Below are positions 1 through 11,707 of a stretch of 26,765 bases of DNA, piece by piece. Source of the DNA: Chara braunii (lineage: Eukaryota; Streptophyta; Charophyceae; Charales; Characeae); the NCBI GenBank assembly GCA_003427395.1, contig BFEA01000380.1, positions 72,800 through 99,564 of the forward strand, given 5' to 3'. The first letter of the stretch is position 1, and each line of letters opens with the position of its first letter. A model generated the notes under the pieces. It searched no databases. It saw only the letters and a program-made list of their open reading frames with translations, and was not told the DNA's origin. A program made the position numbers and the translations under genes.

Positions 1-784
1 TGTACTCAGCAAGCGCAGTACATCCCCGAACTCAGATTTGAAAAACAATCAGTGGATGGTTGTTTGCTGACTGGTCAGCAGACCGCCTACCGGCCAGCCC
101 TACTGGTCGGCTGCAATACGGTCGGCGGCCGGGGTCGGCGGTCAGGGTCGGCTGTCGGCAGGCATGCAACCCTGCCTAACACTGAAAATTCCTGAGTGTT
201 GTGTGGCGATGGCAGAGGAGACCATCAGGCATGCAATATCAACTCCTTTTCGTGACGGCAAACACAGTTGCTTACTATCTTCTTTGTTGATCAAGAGCAA
301 CATGCCCCTAGTGGGCATTTGCTTGGGTGGTGATCATAGCACTGATCCTACTCTGGACAGTGATGGCCCGAGCCCTTGGAAATCTGCCCAGCCGCTACTC
401 ATTCAGATTCCGCGGAGCCTGGCTCCCAGGACTTGTGCCATGCCAGTATGTGGCTTGCCGGGGTCGACTCAATTGGTCTGTGTACACCATAATCTTTGTC
501 GCAAGCACCACGACGGTATGGTATCTGATAGTCTCTGCCTAGAAAACCGCCCTCTTCCGCCTGTGCTCATTCACGCCCTGCTTTGGCATTCCTGCATCCT
601 ATGCCTCTGTGTTGGACAGAGACACATTTAGACAGTGTAGACGCGGTCACAGGCAGATGAGCACACAAAAATCCACACACGTGCACAGGCACACACAAAA
701 ATCCACCGGTTGACGAGGAAAAAAGAACAAGAAGAATGCTGAAAGATGAGCTTGGTTTTCAAACAGGTCTCAAGGTTGACCTAC
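1..784. other. Intron after e10 and left window edge
   Basis: This begins with the GTAGGT donor that follows exon e10 on the minus strand. The family needs at least two more membrane segments after e10. I scanned this stretch for a phase-0 acceptor followed by a hydrophobic exon and found none, so the gene probably continues beyond the left edge. Positions 61-165 are rich in GGTCGGC-type words (GGTCGGCGGTC at 133-143, shared with 4951-4961 and 26702-26712). A plus-strand hydrophobic open frame lies at 312-539 and is discussed under findings. Confidence 0.5.
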
Positions 785-995
785 CGACAGCCTATCGACT
801 ATGGTCGCAGACAGCAGGCTCTGCTTCAACAGCCAGGATGCACTCTTGGTTGCCTGCCAGAATCCTTCCCCCGTTATCGATGCAGTGATAGTCGCAAACT
901 TGCTGATGAACTCGATGATCTGGAACATGCACTCCAAGCAACAGGCGACCATCTCAGTGAGATAGCTCCCTCGCTTCTCTGGGTCCCGCTTCAAT
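785..995 (-). CDS. CTL/SLC44-like membrane protein, exon e10
   Basis: This 211-nt exon has acceptor ..TTTACAG and donor TCG|GTAGGT, entering with one base and leaving in phase 0. It reads LKRDPEKRGSYLTEM, then VACCLECMFQIIEFISKF, ATITASITGEGFWQATKSA and SWLLKQSLLSATIVDRLS. The Cys-Cys-Leu-Glu-Cys entry to a membrane helix, the KFAT..A.ITGE.F block and the following LLK..LLSA stretch are what I know from the C-terminal half of choline-transporter-like (Pfam Choline_transpo, Pns1/CTL) proteins, where this part is among the best conserved. It is the strongest exon of the gene. The charged LKRDPEKR stretch should face the cytosol. Transport of choline is shown for some animal and plant relatives; the substrate here is unknown. 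Confidence 0.93.
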
Positions 996-4760
<3,765 letters not shown>

Positions 4761-4786
4761 GCACACCACTCAAAGGATGTCGTAAC
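4761..4786 (-). CDS. CTL-like protein, micro-exon e9
   Basis: A 26-nt micro-exon coding VTTSFEWC plus two bases. The acceptor is GGTGGCTAG and the donor is a strong GTGTGC|GTAAGT. It enters in phase 0, matching the CAG end of e8, and leaves with two bases, matching the single A that opens e10. It fills the short gap the family has between the helix ending in LLQ (e8) and the cytosolic charged stretch of e10. Phase fit on both sides and the donor are the evidence; eight residues are too few for similarity alone. The intron upstream is 4.6 kb and the one downstream 3.8 kb. Confidence 0.6.
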
Positions 4787-5131
4787 CTAGCCACCAATAT
4801 TCACCACACAATAAACAGCGTAGCACAGAGATGGAAAGAACTACCGTGGGATAAATTCACATTGAAGAAAATGGGGAGTGCAGGGTGCTGATCCAAGAAT
4901 CAAACCCCCAAACGACTTATTCAGTCGATAGCAGTGTTGCACACCCCGACGGTCGGCGGTCCTTGACTGGTCGGCTGCCGAGCCACCGACCAGTCGGCTG
5001 CTCAGCACCTACCAGTCGGGAGTCGCCGTCACCCCGCAAAATATATATATAAATATATATATCGTCACAAATAGAACTGCCCGGTAAACCGTAGGCAGAG
5101 AGAGAGAAGAGGACAACAAACGAGGGGCTGT

Positions 5132-5168
5132 GACAAACTGTTTCGTCGGAGTTTCACCGATTCATCAG
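5132..5168 (-). ncRNA. Hammerhead-ribozyme-like core, copy 1
   Basis: Read on the minus strand this gives CTGATGA, a stem (ATCGG/CCGAC with one A-C mismatch) closed by a TGAAACT loop, then GAA, then ACA-GTT-TGT as a 3-bp helix and C, with ACAG following. These are the conserved hammerhead elements in order: CUGAUGA, helix II, GAAA, helix III, and UH at the cleavage position (here TGTC). Helix I is not evident from the immediate flanks (CAGCCTC and ACAGCCCC), so activity is uncertain. It sits in the left arm of the foldback element. Confidence 0.45.
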
Positions 5169-5537
5169 GAGGCTGAAATCAGGTCGAGCGGCAGTGGTCG
5201 GGGTCGTCACTACGCGGCCATGCTGTGCCTCTAGTGCCAGCGGCGTGTCTGGAGTGTATTTTTTGGCTGTGACAGACCTTTCTTTGTTTCGTGGNTGTTT
5301 TGCTNGCTTGTGATGGGGTGTGAACCGACAGTCTGTAGAGTTTTCCATCTGGTGTGGGTGAGTGATAGTCTGCTTTGACTTTTGCCACAGGTACCTTGAG
5401 GGCAGTGGCTGGTGCCCGCGTCAGGGTATCAGTTGTCGGGCAGTCGTTGATGCTTAACCACAGCCGGGGTTAAGGTGGATTATCACTTACAGTGTAATCA
5501 GTTAGGGGATTCCACAGACTGTCGAGGGTTCAGCCTC

Positions 5538-5574
5538 CTGATGAGTCAGTGAAACTTCGACGAAACAGTTTGCC
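5538..5574 (+). ncRNA. Hammerhead-ribozyme-like core, copy 2
   Basis: On the plus strand this reads CTGATGA, GTCAG-TGAAACT-TCGAC, GAAACAGTTTGCC. The first three helix II pairs (GTC/GAC) hold and the fourth is lost. The cleavage-site triplet has decayed from TGTC to TGCC, breaking the A15.1-U16.1-type pair, so this copy is probably inactive even if the family is a ribozyme. It lies in the right arm of the foldback element. Confidence 0.35.
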
Positions 5575-5649
5575 ACAGCCCCTCGTTTGTTGTCCTCCTC
5601 TCCCTCTCTGCCTACGGTTTACCGGGCAGCTCTGTTTGACTATATATAT

Positions 5650-5763
5650 ATAGTCAAACAGAACTGCCCGGTAAACCGTAGGCAGAGAGGGAGAGGAGGA
5701 CAAGAAACAAGGGTCTGTGACAAACTGTTTCGTCCGAGTTTCACCGACTCATCAGAGTCTGAA
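5650..5763 (-). repeat. Third copy of the hammerhead-like repeat
   Basis: It is directly repeated relative to the left arm of the foldback element and inverted relative to its right arm. A 26-bp palindrome of GTTTGAC and TATA units centred at about 5645 joins this copy to copy 2, so 5536-5758 could fold as one long hairpin. It shares GAACTGCCCGGTAAACCG, GGCAGAGAGGGAGAGGAGG and GACAAACTGTTTCGTC with copies 1 and 2. Confidence 0.7.
5719..5755 (-). ncRNA. Hammerhead-ribozyme-like core, copy 3
   Basis: The minus strand reads CTGATGA, GTCGG-TGAAACT-CGGAC, GAAACAGTTTGTC. Helix II has four of five pairs. Helix III (ACA/TGT) and the TGTC cleavage word are intact. Helix I is again not obvious from adjacent bases. 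Confidence 0.4.
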
Positions 5764-6520
5764 ACCTAATATATATATTTGGGGTCCGGAACCCCAAAAA
5801 ACACCACCACCTTCTGGCTGTGGAGTGCTCAGCCCGGCTATGGCTGGTGCTCTCCTCCTCCTTCCTCACTCCCACCGCAGCAGCTTCCCAGTGGACACAG
5901 CATTCAGCTACTGCTCCAGTTGCATTGCCAGAATGTGTGAGTCTCAGCGGCCAGTCTCCTCTCTTTTGTGCTGGATGGCGAGGCTGGAGAGGCCGTGCCC
6001 AGGAGGCTGTGCCCTTCCAGAAGTGCAAGCAGGCCAAGCATCTGCAACTCACTCGTGGGCTGGGCATACCGGTGAGTTACAGATGCTGCACGCGTGCTTG
6101 CAACTACCCGGGGTCCGCTTCTGCTCACATTGGCATTGTCTTAGGGCCAGCCGCATTTTTGTCAGGCCCTCCTTCACTTAAGGGCGCGCAGGGCCTTTTA
6201 TGGCTAGCGGAAGTCCTGTATCCTCGCAGATGCTCCACCATAGCCAGATGCCATACCGAGGTAGAAAGGACTTCTAGAGCATCAAAAGAGGGCTCTATAT
6301 AAGGCTGTCCGTTAGGGGGAGCAATCGGGGACATTGATTCTGTCTCAATCGTTCATTGTTGTTGTTTATTTTAATTAATAAGATAATGAAGGAGATGATG
6401 AGGGTGAGATGATGGAGGTGCATTGTGAGGGAGATGACATTGGTTCCAGCCTGTGTTTACTATCTTCTTCTTCTTTCCTTCAGTCTTCTTCTTCCTTTGT
6501 CTCATTCTTCTCTCGGTTCT

Positions 6521-7246
6521 CCTTTCAGTCGATTGCAATTGCATGGCATTGTATCTTCTCGAGTATGGTTGTTATCGTGTCGCCATAAGGCCCAACGAAC
6601 ACATACTAATGGACTTGCGGCCACGAAGTGGGAGACTGGAGCTTGAGTGGGAAACCCAAACAAAAACGCAAAACAGATGAAAGAAAACATGCACAGACCC
6701 AGAGTTGTCGTTTTTTGTGGGTCATCGTTATGCATCTTATCATACTTGCAAAGTCAAATAACATCAAAAACGCCATGCAAACAAATAGTTTGAATGCTAA
6801 TCAATCGCAATCTATGAAACAAAATTACGTACGTTCAATGGGAGAAACGAGTGTATCCCAAGTGATCAAAAGAAAGGCACTAGAAAACAACACTCCATCA
6901 CTTGTTTTTCAAAGTGATCGCTTCGCGCGTTTTCATTAACCCAAGATTTATGTTTTACGCGAGCAACGCAGGCTTTTAGAGTCCCTGCTTTTCCACTTAT
7001 TCACATGGCTTCAGACCGGGACGTAGTGCTCACACGGCCCTTAATGTTATAATGGTACCTTTCATGGTGCGCAATGGTATATTGAAGGATCCCTGGAGGC
7101 CGAAGGCCCTGGAGCCGTAAATCATGGAACTCTGTATAAGATCATCCGGCGAACAATCCGAGATAAACGGATTCTCAAACTAATCTATTCTTCTTCGGTC
7201 ATCCTTTCAGTTGCGTTGCAATTGCATGGCATTGTATCTTCTTGAG
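6521..7246 (+). repeat. Direct repeat pair of ~43 bp, 682 bp apart
   Basis: The word beginning CCTTTCAGT and running through TTGCAATTGCATGGCATTG to TATCTTCT-GAG occurs at 6521-6563 and again at 7203-7246, in the same orientation and each preceded by TTCTTC-type sequence. The U2 retrocopy follows the second copy. They may be element ends or a duplicated segment; no terminal dinucleotides settle it. The roughly 640 bp between them hold no supported gene. Confidence 0.6.
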
Positions 7247-7285
7247 TTTTGCACTACGAGCTGACCAGGATCATAGCAACAACAC

Positions 7286-7395
7286 ATACCTTTCTCGGCC
7301 TTTTGGCTAAGTAAGATCAAAGTGTAGTATCTGTTCTGATCAGTTTAATATCTGATCCGTGGTCCATCGGACCACATAAAAAAAAAAAAAAAAAA
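7286..7395 (+). pseudogene. Retroposed U2 snRNA fragment with poly(A)
   Basis: It starts with the plant-type U2 5' end ATACCTTTCTCGGCC and continues through TTTTGGCTAAG, GTGTAGTATCTGTTC (branch-point-recognition region), the Sm-upstream stem loops and GTGGTCCATCGGACCAC, a stem IIb with plant-like sequence. It then breaks off into 18 A residues. It carries a TA insertion after GGCTAAG and an extra A in ATCAAAGTG. The 15-bp word AGGATCATAGCAACA flanks it at 7267-7281 and 7395-7409. Truncation, poly(A) and target-site duplication together show reverse transcription of a U2 RNA by a LINE-type machinery. It has no 3' half and cannot make a functional U2. Confidence 0.93.
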
Positions 7396-7496
7396 GGATC
7401 ATAGCAACATGGCATCACAGCAAGACCTTACATGCTGGTTGAGGTCCTCAAGCCACCCTAACCTAATCAGAGTTAAATTCAGTTAATTATTAGGGC

Positions 7497-7740
7497 AATT
7501 AATCTCGGATTAGGGGAGGAAGAGGTTGGTCTAGGGTGGTGAGTGACTTTGCTGATGCCCTAACCCTAATTCCGAGAGGTTTTAGGGCCACATATACATC
7601 GGATCGGGAATAGGTTGGGTGTTTTGGGCAGGGGAGTTACTTACCTTCTGCCCTAACCCTACTCTGAGAAATGTGATGTCAATTATACATCGGATTAGGG
7701 ATGGCCTCGAGGATTAGGGTTGGTGAGATGAAGAGGGAAG
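7497..7740 (+). repeat. Diverged ~95-bp tandem repeat with telomere-like words
   Basis: About 2.6 copies of a unit containing CCCTAACCCTA followed by a CATCGGATTAGGGA-type word. CCCTAACCCTAA sits near 7558 and CCCTAACCCTAC near 7653 (95 bp apart), and the CGGAT-AGGG word recurs near 7509, 7600 and 7689. TTAGGG/CCCTAA words are concentrated here on both strands. It is an interstitial degenerate array, not a telomere end. Confidence 0.6.
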
Positions 7741-7780
7741 TGAATGTTGAGGGTGAAGGAGCGGAAGGAAGCTGCTGTAT

Positions 7781-8551
7781 GTGGAGGACATCCAAGGAGA
7801 CAAAAGGTTTGACCAAGGAGACTTTCTTCTTCTACGAAAAGGGAAGAGTCTGTTGTTGCTACAAGAGCACAAGAGGAGGCAACTTCTCCAAGGACAATAC
7901 GTTGACATTCTACGACCTTCTCCTCGGCACAGCTACAGACACTGTTACACTTGGCTGCAGGCGTCATTGTCACTGCCACAATCACTACAATGCCATGGTT
8001 TGTGCGTCGGTATGTGGAGGACTGTCCCTCCTCTCCGGACTGCACGCACCTTCCATATCTGGGCAAATATGTCCATTTTCCGGCCATGGGCGTTTCGTCA
8101 ATGCATGCTTGTCTGTGATGCGGCTGATGCCCTTTCTTCCTTCATGTTGCCACTCATCAGGAGTTTGGCAGGCATGCTTAATGCCAGCCGAGAATGCTCA
8201 GCTAGTTCTTCCATGTCGTCACCCACCTCATTCTTGCATTGCATGCCCTCTCCGTTATCAAGGACAGACCGCTTCCTAAGCCTTTTCTTATCCTTTCCTA
8301 TGCTTTCATGTTTCCACAGTCCTTACTTTCCCTCTGTCTTCTTTTACTTTGTCTTCCTTCCACCCTTTTTTCTTCTCTTTATCCCCTCTCCCTACCTTTA
8401 CTATGCCTCTTTATCACAATGTGCAAGTAGGCCAATGATCACAAGGCGATGTGGGCAGCTCACGCTCAACTCCACATCAACGTGGCACGACTTGCACGTG
8501 AGAGGCACAGTAAAGGGGGAGCTGAAAGAAGAAATAAAAGAGAAACCGTAA
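7781..8551 (+). other. Longest open frame in the window, unassigned
   Basis: A 256-codon frame opening with GTG, not ATG. It begins with a charged part (DKRFDQGDFLLLRKGK) loosely like the region after integrase in Ty3/gypsy polyproteins. It ends in a composition-driven stretch from the pyrimidine-rich DNA at 8280-8440. Other frames on both strands are also open for over 100 codons. I cannot assign it and suspect a retroelement remnant or a chance frame. It lies antisense inside intron 8. Confidence 0.15.
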
Positions 8552-8899
8552 AAAAAAAGCCAAAGAAAGGAAAGAAAGAAAGAGCTGCACAGGAAAAAGG
8601 CAAAAGAAGTTTAAAGACCGGTTTCTGTGTGCTTCATGTTGTCTGCTTTTTAATTTTTTTCTTTTGTTTCGCAGGCTTTAGAGCATACTCACACTAGGAC
8701 ATTTTCGACTGAGCTCTGGATGTAATTGCGGTTAGATACACACAGGTCAGGCTGCATTTTTTGTCAGATGCATCAAGTAAAGTCCTAGTGCGAGTTTCGC
8801 TCAGCTGACGGATATGTGACTCCACATATCCGCACAGCGGAGAACTGATCAGTGAACTGCAGCCAGAAAGGGAGAAACGGTCCAGAAACGGGCGACTGT

Positions 8900-8936
8900 G
8901 ACAGACTGTTTCGTCAGAGTTCCACCAACTCGTCAG
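8900..8936 (-). ncRNA. Hammerhead-ribozyme-like core, copy 4
   Basis: A separate diverged copy 3.1 kb from the others. The minus strand reads CTGACGA, GTTGG-TGGAACT-CTGAC, GAAACAGTCTGTC. The T-to-C change falls at the position (7) known to be tolerant in hammerheads. Helix II keeps all five pairs through G-U pairs (GTTGG with CTGAC), which looks like pairing kept despite base changes. The downstream CACAGTC follows as in the other copies. Confidence 0.4.
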
Positions 8937-9372
8937 GAGGCTGACATGTTTAGGAAGGGCCAATCTCAAAGTTCGCACTGGACTTTTATAGCTGAAGCCT
9001 GAAAGGTATATGCTATTATGTATCTAATCTAACCTCTGATGAAAAGCACAAAATTTCTAAACAGAGGTGGTGTTATAACTTACGCAAGTACTATACTTTT
9101 AGTGGTGGATTCTCAGTTTCCTGTGGACCTTTCGAGTTCTTACATTAATGGAGTAGCCGTGGTGTCTACAATATGCACCAGCAGACAAACAGCATGGATG
9201 ATGGCACATTTGGGGACGGATGCGAGCAGATTATCAAAATGATCTTACAATGAGGATATAAATTATAATCAGATAACGACAGAAGACATCATCCACCCCA
9301 CATATAACGACAAAAGACATCATCCGCCCAATCCCACTAAGTTATTGTTGCAGGTCACAATTGCTACTGTAC

Positions 9373-9413
9373 CTGGAGAAGAGCGAGGATGAAGCTAGCC
9401 AGACAAAGGGTTC
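9373..9413 (-). CDS. CTL-like protein, small exon e8
   Basis: A 41-nt exon with acceptor TTCTCTAG and donor CTCCAG|GTACAG. Its open frame is two bases then TLCLASFILALLQ. In CTL/Pns1 proteins the segment after SFG is a membrane helix with just this look (G-T-L-C-x-A-S then a hydrophobic run ending in Q), so it directly follows the SFG that ends e7. It leaves in phase 0, matching e9. However, e7 leaves two bases and this exon supplies two where one is needed, so the junction is one base too long; see findings. Confidence 0.82.
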
Positions 9414-9456
9414 CTAGAGAAGGCCCCAAAGCATGCCTATACAAAGAACACAGAGT

Positions 9457-9461
9457 CACAC

Positions 9462-9534
<73 letters not shown>
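9457..9534. repeat. (CA)n microsatellite
   Basis: A nearly pure CA run with a CGCGCG interruption near its start, about 78 bp. It creates spurious His/Thr-repeat open frames on the plus strand. Confidence 0.97.
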
Positions 9535-9537
<3 letters not shown>

Positions 9538-10084
9538 AGTACATGCAACAAAACCCAGTTTAAGTCAGCACCATCAGCGGCAAGCACGCCGTCAAGTTGC
9601 AAGAAAAAGGTTGAGAGGAAGTGGAGACAAGTGAAGAGAAGTGGAAAGAACTGGGGGGAGGTGGAGAGAAGTGGAGGGAAAAAAGTGTCTAGCCTATCAT
9701 AGTGTTTTGTGATGCTTATGGGCGTTCACCCGCAAAAGTATGTAAAGTCTCCAGGATGTACAAGGAGCAAAGATTCCGAACCCCTGACAAACAACAAGAG
9801 GTTGACAAAGTGGTCGATTTCCAAAAGCCAAAAAAATGATTTCTCATCATGGGAAACATGCATCGCTTTTTTTTTCCCCCCCTCCTGTTTTTTCTTGAGA
9901 ATTTGGGTGGATGTCCTTCAGGACATGCGTTAAACCACCACTACCTTTCCAAGCTGTAGTCTCCTTTGGGAAAACGGGAAAATGACCTCAGCCGAAAAGT
10001 TCAGCGGTCCGGGGTAGGGTCGGTCAGGAAAGGAAGAGAAAAAAGAAAAGATAGGGACCCCGCGGGCCCCTGTGAGAGGGAGGG

Positions 10085-10122
<38 letters not shown>
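10085..10122. repeat. Poly(A) run of 38
   Basis: An uninterrupted A run followed by AACAAACAAACAGG, adjoining the 288-bp repeat. It may be the tail of a retroposed copy, but no matching target duplication was found. Confidence 0.9.
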
Positions 10123-10123
<1 letters not shown>

Positions 10124-10139
10124 AAACAAACAGGAGCTT

Positions 10140-10805
10140 TGAATCCCACAACGTCGGGGAAGGCCATGACGGAGGTGGAACTCACACCAGAGCTTTGAGG
10201 AATGTATCTCGCCAAAAAATATGTGGAACGTGATTGCTGATATTTTCATTTGTGTTTTTGTTGTTTTTGTTTCCTTTTCGTGCCCGACCAGCCAGTCAGC
10301 GCGGATTCCATGCCAGGCAGCTAACTGCCTCACTCACGTCATACTCACACTATGACTGTAGTGTCCTGTATCGGACCCCGATCACAGCATAAGGGGAAGT
10401 TCTTTTTTTTTTTTTTTTTCCCCGCTCCCATTCGTTTTCATGGTGGAAGGTCCTCACGGGCATGGATGTAACACCAGTGCGTTGAGGTATGTATCTGGCC
10501 AGCCAGTATGTGTGGAACATGATTGCTTATGTTTTTGTTTATGTTTATGTTTTTGTTTTGGTTTTTGTTTTCGTTTTTCTTGATTTCTTGTCCTTTTCGT
10601 GCCCTGCCAGTGAGGCAGGGCATATTCCACAAGGGGAACCAGCACTGTAGCGTCCTGTATCGGACTGCAATCACAGCATAAGGGGATTTTTTTTTTTTTG
10701 TTCTTCATTGGTTTTTTATGGGACAGATGCCCTAAACGAGGGCACAGTCTCAACAGCACCTCAGAGAATGTATCTGATAGCTATCACGGCATTAGGGAAG
10801 TTCAT
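10140..10805 (+). repeat. ~288-bp tandem repeat, about 2.4 copies
   Basis: TTGAGG-ATGTATCT recurs at 10194 and 10482 (288 bp apart), with a third weaker match near 10761. GTGTCCTGTATCGGACC or GCGTCCTGTATCGGACT, then ATCACAGCATAAGGGGA, ends the first two units, and each unit is closed by a T run (10403-10420, 10687-10699 and a shorter one at 10804). The T-run boundaries suggest retroposed A-tailed units read on the minus strand. The third unit is truncated and more diverged. Confidence 0.75.
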
Positions 10806-10960
10806 TTTTTTTTCCTTCTCTTTTCTCTTTTCCGTTCTTTTTCAGATGTAACTGCCGTGAGTACCAGAAAAGAAATAACAATGGGACTCGGGCTCGGCAA
10901 AACTCGGTGCGCAGTGAAATTCAGGGTCAACAAAGACAGGATCGGAGGTAGTGGTAGTTT

Positions 10961-11040
10961 AAAAGGATTGGAACGATACAGAGATGATTAACATGGCCCC
11001 TGGCAAGGATGACACACATAAATCGAGAAATAGTCCAAAT
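10961..11040 (+). pseudogene. U6 snRNA fragment, decayed
   Basis: It matches the central and 3' part of U6: TTGGAACGATACAGAGA, CATGGCCCCTG, GCAAGGATGACAC, AAATCGAGAAAT and GTCCAAAT in order. Differences from U6 include AGATGATTAACATGG for the AGAAGATTAGCATGG region, a base lost in CTGGCAAGG, and a few substitutions. The 5' hairpin is absent. No Pol III terminator run of T follows (TATATTAAAT instead). It is a non-functional copy. Confidence 0.85.
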
Positions 11041-11186
11041 TATATTAAATAAAAAAGGTGGGGGGGTTTCTCTCTGTGTTGCATTCTTGAAGAAGATTGG
11101 GAATATGTTTTTCACCAATCGAGTGCCCTTTGAAGCTTGAACTCCAAAGCGATCAGAATAATTTTGACAATATTACGGTATTACCC

Positions 11187-11646
11187 ATGGCTACAATCCG
11201 GACATCAGGACCGCCGTCCAGACGGTCTGGATTCAGTCCGGACTCCAGACGTCCGGTCTGGAAGGTCCGGATCTGCCAAATTTCGAGAGAAAAAAAAAAA
11301 AAAACGGTCCAGGACCCTTCCCCATTGAGGAGCCAAGCCCCCAAAATTGTTTTGGGGGTTTTTCAGGCCCATTTATGCTTTTTTGGGGGGTCTGGACATG
11401 CTCTCTCTCTATAATAATTTATCAGACGACCCCAATTTTTTAATTATTAATAAATTAATAATTCATTACCTTTTATTAGTTTTTAAAGTCTTTTAGTTTT
11501 GACTTTTAACTCTAGTTTGGTTAGGAATTCTGACATGATTCTGAGGCAAAAGTGGTTTGCATTGTTATTCTAAATGTCCGGAAACTACCGGACACGGGTC
11601 CGGTTCCATGTCCGGAAATGTCCGTGTCTGGGTCCGGGGTAGCCAT
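11187..11646. mobile_element. 460-bp non-autonomous TIR element with 10-bp TSD
   Basis: The ends are ATGGCTAC-AATCCGGAC and GTCCGGGG-GTAGCCAT-type inverted repeats (about 17 bp, two to three mismatches). Identical GGTATTACCC words flank it at 11177-11186 and 11647-11656. The interior is rich in TCCGGA/CCGGAC words and has no transposase frame. Duplications of about 9-10 bp are typical of Mutator-like elements, so a MULE-derived MITE is the best guess. Confidence 0.82.
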
Positions 11647-11655
11647 GGTATTACC

Positions 11656-11707
11656 CATCTTTACTGGATTTAGGGTATACTCGCATCTTTACTGGATTTA
11701 GGGTATT
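11656..11707 (+). repeat. 28-bp tandem duplication
   Basis: CATCTTTACTGGATTTAGGG occurs at 11656 and again at 11684, the second copy shorter. It abuts the right target duplication of the TIR element. Confidence 0.85.

Larger units (their letters stand above)
5068..5641. mobile_element. Foldback element with ~105-bp inverted arms
   Basis: The left arm (about 5069-5176) and the right arm (about 5529-5641) are near-perfect inverted copies. They share the words GAACTGCCCGGTAAACCG, GGCAGAGAG, GAGGACAACAAACGAGG and the hammerhead-like core. The ~350-bp interior has no open frame of note and contains two single N bases at 5295 and 5305. This is the layout of a non-autonomous foldback element. Alternatively it is two head-to-head copies of a shorter repeat unit, which copy 3 next door (5650-5763) supports. 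Confidence 0.65.
4787..9372 (-). other. Intron 8 of the CTL-like gene (e8 to e9)
   Basis: A 4.6-kb intron, donor GTACAG after e8. It holds most of the window's recognisable mobile DNA, annotated separately: a GGTCGGC-rich block with AT dinucleotides (4950-5062), the foldback element (5068-5641) and its extra copy (5650-5763), a U2 snRNA retrocopy, telomere-like repeats, and a fourth hammerhead-like copy at 8900-8936. Positions 5770-6300 are GC-rich and 8280-8440 are pyrimidine-rich. I see no exon beyond e9. Confidence 0.6.

Noticed and set aside
9460-9535. Possible CRISPR-like or phase-variable repeat
   Set aside because: Plain dinucleotide microsatellite in eukaryotic DNA; no spacers.
10001-10333. 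Phe-run open frames near 10085-10122 and similar frames at other homopolymers and microsatellites
   Set aside because: Translations of poly(A), CA, GA and GAA runs; not genes.
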